A DNA stretch of 22,086 nt from Chromera velia (Eukaryota > Sar > Chromeraceae), in contig JAHBMJ010001165.1 in the NCBI GenBank assembly GCA_018398765.1, positions 12,501 to 34,586 on the forward strand, given 5' to 3'. The notes beneath the pieces are model-generated. The model ran no database searches, was not told the DNA's origin, and saw only the letters and a list, made by a program, of their open reading frames with translations. This document shows positions 14,743 to 22,086 of the stretch, piece after piece (position 1 is the stretch's first letter; every line of letters starts with the position of its first letter). A program made the translations under genes and the position numbers.

Positions 14743-16849
14743 GGCTTGTGTGTGTGTGTCTGTGTCTGTGTAAGTGCTCCCGCCTCATTGTTTCAGTCGT
14801 TCGTTGTGCTTGTCCCAGTATTCTTTTTTCCTTGTGCGATGAGAGGAAATGAAAGGGGAATTCAACCGAGACGGCACTTTCATTCAATGACGTTCCGTTT
14901 GACTCTATGTCGTTCGTTGGTTTATCGATGCATGTCGCTCTTCTCTTCTTTCTGTCCACTCCTGCATGGATGCAGGGGACATGATTGGAGAATGGAATAT
15001 GTCCATCAGGGGCCACGGGGAGTGTGTGGAGTTCTGCAGGGGGTTTGGTATTCCCCTGGTGATCCTGGGGGGAGGGGGGTATACAGTCGAGAACGTGTCC
15101 CGGTGCTGGGCTTACGAGACGGCTGTGTGTCTGGGGGTGCAGGCGTGTGACCTGCCGTCAACAATACCGTTGCATGTCGGTTGTTGGGGAAAGAAGAAAT
15201 TTCATGGATGCATGGATTTGATTGCTGGACTGAGGTGAATAGAAGGAAGAATCTTTGGAAGACAAAAACGCTGTCTTGTCCTCGAACATGCGCTTCTGTT
15301 TCTGTGCTCTTCGCAGCATACCTTTCGTTTCGCTTCTGTGCGTTCCCAATCAAATCTTTTTTGAATCACCCAAGTCGGCTTCCCAGCTTCACCCCGACAA
15401 GCATATTCGCTTTCCTCTTGAAACGTGCAAACACTGATACGATGGAGCCTGGAAACTTCAATGAGTCCAACAAAGGCACGGTTGGTTCTGAAGAGCACAT
15501 TTCACTCACAGCACTGCACGGGAGCATCGCAAACATCTCCCTCACCACAGAGGATTTCCTTCAACGCACTTCCTTCGGGCAGGTAGGCAGAGGGGAGGCA
15601 GGAAGGAAATCTGGCTGGGGGCTTGTGTGATGGTCAGGCAGGATGGCCACCACTTTATTTCCTTCCATGCTTGCAGGACTTCAGTGCATTCTACGCAGAG
15701 GGGAAGCATCAGCTTCTTTTCGAACGAGGAAGCAGGTAAGTGAGGGCTAGAGTGAGTGGACGCGTCAGACACCGCCTGAGTACGTGGGGGGGTGGGTGGG
15801 TGGGTAGGTGATCGAATCAATCAATGAGAAGAGGCTCGGGTATTGTCAAAGAGTGTATGAGTATAGGAGAGAGGTAAGGCGTGCGTTGATGAATTGCTCA
15901 AATGAGACAGACAAGGAATCCGTGATGAAAGAAGGAATTAATAAATGGAAAAATGCATGAGTGGACAGAACGAAGAGAGAGAAGGAAAACATGAATTTCT
16001 GTTTATTGTTCTCTCACGATGTGGAAGAGTTGTGAGCGCCAATCTAGCTGTCTTGTCTCTGCCAACGCATTCGGATCCCATTCGGATTGCCTGGTAACAT
16101 TTAGTCCGCTTGCCTGCCTGCCTGCCTGCCTGCCTTCCCTGTCTTACTGTATGTGTACACATGCAGGGTGCCGATTAACAAGAACAGCGTCAAATCCGTC
16201 AACGATGTGCGAACAGCGGTCCTCCGAGCAATAGGAGAAATGGAAGCTGTACCATGTAAGCTTGCGTGCTCTCTCTAGTTCAGCAGCTGTCTCGACAGGG
16301 AAGAAAGAAAGGGAAGCATGGGAGATCGACGCACGCATATTTTCTTTCGACGCATGACTGTCAAACGACTCTCCAACGTGCCTTCCTTTCTGCCTGTCTG
16401 TCTGTCTGCGAGTCCGGCGTCTTTATATTCGTCTCCATTTATCTCTGTCTCCGTCCGTTCATCCATCTTTCCCTGTGTATCGAACATGTCAAGAACGGGT
16501 GTCGCATATCTAGTCGCGCAGATCTAGTTTCAAATTCTCCAAAGAGGTATCCCTCTCATGCGAGCGTGCAATTACTGCTCTGAGTAAACGAGAAATGTGC
16601 TTTTGCGCTTCAATTTGTCGTCTTGTTGCAGCCAATTTTTGGCATCAGGGAAGACAAATCCAGTCAAAAAAAGAAGCCAAGAAGGGAGAGAGAAAGAAGA
16701 GAAGTTTGTGAAAGCACTGCAGCTCTCTCTCTCTCTCCTCTCGTGATGCACTTGCGTACGTGGATTACTCAAGCTTGCTTCTTTCTTTCGTACCTTGGAA
16801 CTGAATTCCTCCTGTTGCAGCTGTGCCAATTAGAAGCCTCCACGAATAG
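11015..16849 (+). CDS. HDAC: Class I histone deacetylase (Rpd3/HDAC1 type), ten exons
   Basis: Zinc-dependent removal of acetyl groups from histone lysines, normally in nuclear corepressor complexes. Exons: 11015-11251, 11819-11920, 12471-12557, 13208-13339, 13960-14072, 14374-14603, 14976-15175, 15677-15735, 16167-16255, 16821-16849 (TAG 16847). All phases join and give 425 codons, normal for the family minus a long tail. After a serine-rich start (residues 1-35) the domain opens with [17 protein letters not shown]. Active-site residues are all present: His172-His173 in [10 protein letters not shown], zinc ligands Asp208 and His210 in [16 protein letters not shown] and Asp297 in [10 protein letters not shown], and the catalytic Tyr336 in GGGGYT. 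The C-terminal helix ([20 protein letters not shown], then SV) matches the family end. ATG 11015 is the first in frame after the palindromic leader. Every exon is backed by family conservation; the last is least sure, because a competing exon at 16632-16711 also joins in phase. Three basic residues of the inositol-phosphate site are replaced (see findings). Confidence 0.95.
12999..13031. repeat. (CA)n microsatellite in the third deacetylase intron
   Basis: A run of CA about 30 bases long, followed by GA-rich repeats. It lies in intron 12558-13207 of the histone deacetylase gene and carries no coding signal. Confidence 0.85.
13456..13486. repeat. (ATCC)n microsatellite in the fourth deacetylase intron
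   Basis: About seven copies of ATCC. The same intron (13340-13959) also holds a CT run and a CA run (about 13700-13750). Confidence 0.85.
14687..14770. repeat. (TG)n microsatellite in the sixth deacetylase intron
   Basis: A TG run with TCTG interruptions, inside intron 14604-14975 of the histone deacetylase gene. Confidence 0.85.
16107..16134. repeat. (GCCT)n microsatellite in the eighth deacetylase intron
   Basis: About six GCCT units ending 32 bases before the acceptor at 16165-16166. They may act as its pyrimidine-rich tract. Confidence 0.8.
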
Positions 16850-17685
16850 GGCCTTCAGTCTGGACTCTGGAAAAGAAAGAATCAAGAAGAAGACGATGGA
16901 GTGTTAACCTGACTGGTTCATTGGGTTACTGTCGAGTCACTGGCGGCCACTCAGGCTTACTGTGGTGAATTATGTAGTTATAGATCTGCGACTAGATATG
17001 CGAGGGAGTCTTTAGAGCCCTTCTGGAATTCATGCATGAAATTTTATCTAGAATTTTATACATCTCGTAAGTTGAGTCGTAACACATCTGCATTAATTTG
17101 CATCTTTCTGTGATTTTTTTAATTCAAATTTTGTACTGAAACAAAAATATAAAAATAAGTTAGTAATCAATTTTATCGTATGCTATATAACACCTCAGTT
17201 ACACCTGTGTGACTCGGAAGCACTTGTAGTAAGTATGACTAGAAGTATGATTTGTTATCAGATTCGGTGTGACACCTATTATGAAACTCACTCTAAGCAC
17301 TTTTTTTAAACATCGCACGCTTAAAACTTGAAGTCGTTATCTAACTTGTTATTGAAGTAAGTGTATTTTAAATATTAATCGTCGATCTAGCACTATAGAC
17401 TTAGTAGGATTAGGATTAGGATTTATATCCGGATGATTGGCCTCCCACCCCAATGCCGAATGTCCGACGTGCAGCTCCCAAGGAAAGCGTCTAGACGTAT
17501 CAGACCTCTCTGGCCGGCCCACACAGGTCTAGCCTGTGCCGTAAACGGTTTACAATTGAAGAAAAAGCACACGCGGCATCATTTTTCCTTTATCTGAATG
17601 GCTTTCTCGTTCCGATCTGAGGCCATCTGGCAGAGGGGCAAAAGGCTGCTACAAGCGAAATGACTTTTAGTGCTGAAACGCAAGA
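16850..17685. other. Downstream flank of the deacetylase, AT-rich, no gene seen
   Basis: It begins with the presumed 3' untranslated region. An alternative frame stays open to a TAA at 16905. From about 16930 to 17440 the DNA is AT-rich and has no open frame of note, resembling the AT-rich blocks at 2270-3776 and 20176-20500. A short TAGGAT run lies at about 17404-17422. Nothing else was supported. Confidence 0.4.
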
Positions 17686-17689
17686 GTGA

Positions 17690-18395
17690 AAAGGAGAAAA
17701 AGAATTAAGAGAAGAGATTAAGACCAAGTGAGAGAGAGAACACGTTTATTTTATATACTTTTCAGAGTAACTAAGAACGTTTCTTTTCCCGAGACGCACA
17801 AAGAGGAACGGTAAAGCCCTCTCTCTTCTTATGGATTGCTTCTTGTCGTTCTGTCTGACTCAGGAAGATGAAGTGACACCATAACTGTTGAGGAGAGTAA
17901 CAAGAAAGGAAACTTCAACCAGAGTGAAAAAAAAGAACGAAAAATTGAGACTAAGTGAGAAAAAGAGAGAAGTACTCTTCTGTTTTCTTTCACATTTTTC
18001 TAAGTAACCAAGAAGATTCTTTTCTCGAGACGCACAGAGGGGAATGAAAAACCTTCTCTCTTCTTATGGGTTGCTTCTTGTTGTTCTGTCCAACTCAAAA
18101 AGGGTAAGGTCACAGAGGGAGTTGCAGAAAAGAAACTTTCAAACAGAGAAGAAAAAAGAAAGGGAAACCAAGAGTTCACTTCTCTTTAAATTTCTTTCAC
18201 ACTTTTCAGAGTCACCAAGAACGTTCTTTCTCAAGACACACAGAGGGGAATGGAAAACCCTCTCTCTTCTTATCGGTTGCTTCTTATCATTCTGTCTGAC
18301 TAAGAGAGGTGAAGTGATAGAAAGAGTGACAAGAAAGACAGGTTTCACACTCTGAGTCTGAGAAAAGAGAAAAGAAAGAAAGATTGAGACTAAAT
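17690..18395. repeat. Three imperfect tandem copies of a 206-235 bp unit
   Basis: The same landmark (TTCTTATGG followed by TTGCTTCTTG-like sequence) recurs at 17826, 18061 and 18267. Each copy also contains a CTTTTCAGAGTAAC-like block and a GAGACGCACAGAGGGGAA-like block in the same order. The copies have diverged by many substitutions and small indels. No conserved frame spans them, so they look like a noncoding satellite or old transposon array. Confidence 0.75.
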
Positions 18396-18400
18396 GAGGG

Positions 18401-18423
18401 AGTAGTAGTAGTGTCCACCCTAC

Positions 18424-18457
<34 letters not shown>

Positions 18458-18458
18458 A
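18401..18458. repeat. (AGT)n microsatellite
   Basis: A short AGT run at about 18401-18411 and a longer one of roughly eleven units at 18424-18456, separated by TGTCCACCCTAC. Confidence 0.85.
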
Positions 18459-18637
18459 GCATAGTTGGGAGGCATGTGCAGACGCAAAGTGGGGGGATGC
18501 GATACTTGGGGCAAACGTGGACAGAGAGGCAAAGCAGAACCCCTAGCAGTTCACGTATAGAAAGAAGGCAGGAACATGTGAAGCCATCTTTCTTCTTTTG
18601 TTTGTCATTGTACATCATCTCTCTGTGATTGTGGCTC

Positions 18638-18869
18638 CGCGGTCCATCCACTCTGGAAAAATTGGTAAAGGGTCTTCAGCTTCGGAATATTTGGTATTGA
18701 AGACTAGAAAAAATCAGCTTTCGATGGGTCAGATGTTTTGATTTCAGCAGTGTTTTTTGCCTTATTTAAGCCTTTATGGGAAAGTTTGGCAAGGGAGGGG
18801 CAAAAAAGGGAAAATTTGGTAGGGGTCTTAAAGTTCTAGTACCAAAAATTCCCGAGTGGATGGGCCGCG
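18638..18869. mobile_element. Small hAT-like TIR element, 232 bp, 8-bp target duplication
   Basis: Bounded by TGTGGCTC at 18630-18637 and again at 18870-18877. The terminal inverted repeats read CGCGGTCCATCCACTCTGG on the left and CGCGGCCCATCCACTCGGG on the right (reverse complement), with similarity continuing through GGAATTTTTGGTA. There is no coding capacity, so it is non-autonomous. An 8-bp target duplication is characteristic of the hAT superfamily, and the assignment rests on that. It sits just before the reverse transcriptase VALVDF block, and the frame reads through naturally if the element and one duplication are ignored. Confidence 0.75.
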
Positions 18870-19056
18870 TGTGGCTCTTGTCGATTTCACCCGTGCGTTT
18901 GATGAATGAAGGTATAAGAAGTTGGGTGAACAATTGAGAAAGGTAGGGGTCTCTGAAGAACTGATCCGATGGGCATTTTCTTTATTAGAAAAGATAAGGG
19001 CAAGGGTGAAGGGGACGGGAAGCTGGTACCCTGAGCAGATTGGAACGAAGCAAAGG

Positions 19057-19297
19057 CTAGGCGCCGGCTAGAGAAAAAAAAAAAGAAAAAAAATAAACGA
19101 TTTGAGGAGATTTTTTTTTTTTTTTTTTTTTACTTTTCAACCCTGAACAACAGTTAGCAACAGTTGTACAACACACAAACAACACTTGTACAACACTTGA
19201 ACAACAGTTGTTTGACTGATACAGAAAAAAAAAAAAAAGAAAAAAAGTAAACGATTTTGGGGGATCTTTTTTTTTTTTTTTTCTAGCCGGCGCTTAG
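19057..19297. mobile_element. Small hAT-like TIR element, 241 bp, 8-bp target duplication
   Basis: Flanked by AGCAAAGG at 19049-19056 and 19298-19305. The 15-bp terminal inverted repeats are CTAGGCGCCGGCTAG and CTAAGCGCCGGCTAG (one mismatch). The interior is a poly-A/poly-T shell around two near-direct copies of TAAACGATTT and several CAACAGTTG or CAACACTTG units that could be transposase-binding repeats. It has no ORF. Its ends are unrelated to those of the 18638 element, so this is a second family. It interrupts the reverse transcriptase between its GTKQR and KGYIHDL segments. Confidence 0.8.
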
Positions 19298-20156
19298 AGC
19301 AAAGGGGGACAGCAGGACCTCCCTTCTTCAAAGGATACATCCATGACTTGTCAGAGAGAGTGAGAGAAAAAGGAAGGGACGGGGATAAAAGATAGAGGGC
19401 AGGAGAAGGAGAGAGACCAAAAGTGCTAGTAGAAGAAGATGGACAGTGGATAAACTTCTTTTTTATACTGTTTGCGGATGATACGACGTTGTTGGATGTG
19501 ACAAACAGAGAATTAAACAATCTACTAGAAGGATTGAGGGTATATACAGAGCCTCTCCGCCTTATTTTCTCAGATAAGTCTCGGGTACTCAAGTTGGGGA
19601 GAGAGAGACAAACGAAAGAAATAAAGATAGGCAGCATGATCCTCAGAGAGGAGAAAGCGCAGTCATTCTTGGGTCTTGTGCTTCCAGCAAATTGCGATTT
19701 GAATGTGACTAGAGACAGATCAGTAAGAGCAGAAAGATGCATGCAGGGATTGATGGGAAAGCTGGGAAGGGAAGGAACCATCCCACCTGCAGATTGTTTT
19801 CTTTTATTTAATCAGACAGTGCGTGCCGTGTGGATGTATGGTTATGAAATCCATCCCTGTTCAGACAGGGCGTATGCCGAGTTCGATGAAAAGCAGAGGA
19901 GATTTGTGCGATGAGTGCTGGGGCTAAGGAGAAATGAGAGCATCGAGACGACGCTAATGGAAGGGGGCATGTTTCTAATTGAGATTGAAGTAGCAGAAAG
20001 GATGCTGAGATAGACAAAGAAAGCACTGAAAGAAAAGAGAAATGAAGCGGTAGGGAGGTACGTAATTCATTATCTAAGAGAAGGGATAGAAGATGAGATG
20101 AAGGGGGGGCTAGAGGGAAGAGCTCGATCCGCGCTCCAACTGGGGTTAGGCATCGT

Positions 20157-20174
20157 CTAACTAACTAACTAACT
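20157..20174 (+). repeat. (CTAA)n tail of the retrotransposon
   Basis: Four full CTAA units directly after the last reading frame of the retrotransposon, taken as its 3' tail. The following 350 bases (20176-20525) are AT-rich with no gene seen. Confidence 0.55.
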
Positions 20175-20715
20175 GTAGAACTAACTATACTTACTCTGAT
20201 AAATTGAAACACATCTAGTTAGTTGATGTAGCTATGATGCAGACCTCTTGAGACATGTCCAAACTATAATCTAGACTGTAATAGACTGTAACAATCATCA
20301 AACAGTCTGATTCAAACTTAATAAAATAACAGTGTTAATTAACAAATCGATATATGTATACCAATTTATCACTTCTATTCACTTCTTATGTTTCATAGCT
20401 TAATCTACATAAACTCCTTCCCCGTTTTGTTTTTTTTAAATCAGGTTGACTCTTTACCTGTAGCTAGACTTGTAGCTTATCAGAATCTACTAAGAATTGT
20501 TTAAAGTTCGCCAGTTCAATGTGTCCCCTAGCCAACTCACGAAGCGACTGACTGGTACTGATTGGTCGGAGAAGTAGGTGAAAATTGAGTGGAAGCAACG
20601 GGGCTCACTGCAAAGTGAGTTGTGGGACACTTCTTCGGACGAAAAGAAGGAAGAAAAGAAGCCCTTTCTCTTTTTTTAAAGAGGCAAAAAGGAAGTCTGA
20701 TTTTCTGAAAACCAG

Positions 20716-21050
20716 CCGGATGAGATCAAGAGCGCCTTCGATTATGCCCTCAACTGGATCAATCGACTCCTCTCGCTCTCTCTCTCTCTCTCGCTCTCTC
20801 TGTCTCTCTCGGTGCATCGTCACATTCTTTCCTGCATAGGGAGCGATGAGGCCCCATGCAGCCAAAGCTCTCTCTGTGTCTCTTCTTTTGAACAAGCAGG
20901 TGGAAGGAAGGAAGAACACCGGCCTCACTCTCTCATATCCACTCGATACCTGAGGCCTCGAGGGCTAATGCACGAGGACTTTCTCTTTTCTTCCTTCGTT
21001 TTCTCGATCAGGGTCCGTCTGAATTGGCGGAATTAAACAAGAGAAGATCT
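20716..21050 (+). CDS. Possible exons of an unrecognised plus-strand gene
   Basis: Three short segments read like coding sequence with plausible splice borders: from 20716 after GAAAACCAG (PDEIKSAFDYALNWINRLLS, end unclear because it runs into a CT microsatellite), 20840-20899 (GAMRPHAAKALSVSLLLNKQ, donor GTGGAA), and 21012-21050 (GPSELAELNKRRS, strong acceptor after a pyrimidine tract, donor GTGTGT). The last two join in phase 0. The first has a high share of G or C at third codon positions on this strand. However, the complementary strand is also open here, and the intron between the first two would be unusually short. Strand and structure are uncertain and I recognise no family. Confidence 0.3.
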
Positions 21051-21548
21051 GTGTGTGTGTGTGTGTGCGTCTACGGTACGAAGGAAGAGCAGGGGGGGAA
21101 GGGGGGGGCGAACGGTCCAAAGGAGAACGAACTGGGAGGCATGCAGCGTTTAATTGAGTCAGACAGAGAGAAAGAGAATAATTGGGTCTCTCTGTCTCTC
21201 TCTTTCTGTCTGTCTGTCTGTCTGTCTGTCTCTGTACCTGCTCAATCCAAGAGGAGGTTCTCACAGACAGACAACAGTTGAGGGACGGAGGAAGGAGGCA
21301 AGAAAGAAAGAAAAAAAGAAGGAACTAGAACAAGTGAATTCAGACATTCATTTCGTGACACCGAATCCCCCCCCCACTCCACCCCCCCAGAGAGCTAGCT
21401 ATTTTCTCTTCCCTTCCATTAAAATTTAGAAGCAATACCATTTTCTTTCTCTTCACAAATCGAGACCACCTCGCTTTCTGAATTCTTTACAAACAGGAGA
21501 AACAGCACGAACAAACGAACAACGAGAAAGCAAAAGAAAAGAATCCAT
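21051..21548. other. Microsatellite-rich stretch, no gene seen
   Basis: It holds a TG run (21051-21067), a (TGTC)n run at about 21206-21230 and C-rich tracts near 21367-21390. No exon with convincing borders was found. Confidence 0.5.
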
Positions 21549-21813
21549 TTAATACCCCATTGCCGTCGCCTCCTTTTGAATGTCCTCGACCTTCGCATCC
21601 AAAAAACCCTTCACCCTGCAGGGGAAAAGAAAGATGGAGGAGAGAGCGACAGCGAAATAACAAGTGTAGGCTACTGTCACAAAAGGACATCGATATGTAT
21701 GCACACACATGCACACTGACTGACACAGACAGACTGTCTATTTCAACAAGAGGGAGGGCATCGATCGATCTAGATGGACAGAGGGGCGTGCCGATCTTTT
21801 TCTTCTCTGCCAT
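21549..21813 (-). CDS. Possible two-exon small gene, 49 codons
   Basis: Exon 21813-21731 starts with ATG in a good context (AAAACATGG). Exon 21615-21549 starts after the acceptor CCCCTGCAG and ends with TAA at 21551-21549. The donor GTCTGT at 21730 leaves phase 2, matched by the acceptor, with a 115-bp intron. The product begins MAEKKKIGTPLCPSRS and ends VKGFLDAKVEDIQKEATAMG plus Tyr. The second exon reads very much like a protein C-terminus. The short length means the true gene could instead be longer, with the second exon as the last exon of something extending to the right. No family recognised. Confidence 0.4.
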
Positions 21814-22086
21814 GTTTTCCCTTTCTCCCCTTCTCTTTCCTCCTTTCCAGGCAGGCAGACAGAAAGGCGGCATCTTTTCCTTCGATTTCTCTCACTGACG
21901 ACTACTCAGAGAAAGAGGCAGGCAGGCAGGCAGAAAACACGTGAGATGGATGGAAGGCAGGCAGCCAGTATGAGCAAGGAGGAGAGGATCCCTCAAGGCC
22001 GCGGCTGCAAAGCAACAAGACAAGAGAGAGAAACAAGAAAGAAAGGTACGCAGTACCCGCCCCCCCCCCCCCCCCCCCCCCCCCCC
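21814..22086. other. Right end, doubtful coding signal and terminal C run
   Basis: A plus-strand ATG at about 21970 opens MSKEERIPQGRGCKATRQER up to a GTACGC donor at 22046. On the opposite strand the same DNA has a strong acceptor (TTGTTGCTTTGCAG near 22010) leading to AALRDPLLLAHTGCLPS. I cannot choose between them. The last 27 bases (22060-22086) are all C, which may be a real homopolymer or a sequencing or assembly end artefact. Confidence 0.3.

Larger units (their letters stand above)
18600..20175 (+). pseudogene. Decayed non-LTR retrotransposon (LINE) reverse transcriptase
   Basis: Pieces of a LINE-type reverse transcriptase: VALVDFTRAFD at about 18871-18903 (the first catalytic Asp block), then LGEQLRKVGVSEELIRWAF and IGTKQR, then after an inserted element KGYIHDLSERV, the catalytic FADDTTLLDVT at 19471-19503, and a downstream FLGLVLP thumb-like motif with a basic C-terminal part. 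Its presumed role was copying its own RNA into DNA at a nicked target. It is dead: in-frame TGA follows RAFDE (18907), TAG follows DGDKR (about 19399), TGA 19912 follows RRFVR, and TAG lies near 20010. Two small DNA elements (18638-18869 and 19057-19297) interrupt it. The fragment ends in a short (CTAA)n tail, typical of some non-LTR families. The 5' part, including any endonuclease, is missing or unrecognisable. Confidence 0.8.

Noticed and set aside
15317..15582. An extra deacetylase exon encoding a Ser/Thr-rich segment ending [12 protein letters not shown] before exon 8
   Set aside because: Its end has a good donor in the right phase, but I found no upstream AG in a matching phase, and the direct join of 15175 to 15677 matches the family without any insertion.
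17404..17422. Interstitial telomere repeat (TAGGAT units)
   Set aside because: Only about three units, and not a canonical telomere motif; chance or a short microsatellite is enough.

Overview
The window is nuclear DNA of a eukaryote with many introns. Genes are split into short exons (59-240 nt in the best-supported gene) by GT-AG introns of 90-1000+ nt. The introns are full of microsatellites: (CA)n, (TG)n, (GA)n, (ATCC)n. There are no operons, ribosome binding sites or prokaryotic signals. The mixture of intron-rich housekeeping genes, relaxed splice sites and decayed transposons suggests a free-living protist or alga. An alveolate such as a chromerid is my guess, at low confidence; nothing here fixes the taxon.

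Layout. (1) 273-6378, minus strand: a reconstructed eight-exon gene of about 606-615 codons for an unrecognised protein with a charged helical N-terminus, a proline-rich middle and a Ser/Gln-rich C-terminus. One of its introns holds about 1.5 kb of AT-rich, transposon-like DNA (about 2270-3776); another holds a CA array with an exact 32-bp period. (2) 6834-9891: a 1-kb inverted duplication (tail-to-tail arms, 1.04-kb spacer) carrying two broken copies of one unrecognised ORF, plus a decayed minus-strand ORF in the spacer. The arms differ almost only by C-to-T and G-to-A changes. (3) 9892-11014: a cluster of TCCGGA motifs and GC hairpins, then a sharp CpG-rich island. (4) 11015-16849, plus strand: a complete ten-exon class I histone deacetylase (425 codons), the only gene identified with certainty. 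(5) 16850-18600: no gene; AT-rich DNA, a three-copy tandem repeat and a (AGT)n run. (6) 18600-20175: a decayed non-LTR retrotransposon reverse transcriptase broken by two small terminal-inverted-repeat elements, each with a perfect 8-bp target duplication (hAT-like). (7) 20530-22086: weakly supported plus-strand exons, a possible two-exon small gene on the minus strand, and a terminal C run.

The genes form no visible pathway. The histone deacetylase is a chromatin regulator. The other two sizeable genic regions are an unknown structural-type protein and transposon remnants. The strongest general signal is mutational: the repeat copies look as if they passed through a C-to-T (CpG and CpA) process resembling repeat-induced point mutation or methylcytosine decay, while the CpG-rich island upstream of the deacetylase kept its CpGs. 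All exon structures were read by eye from splice sites, phase and family conservation; no transcript data were available.
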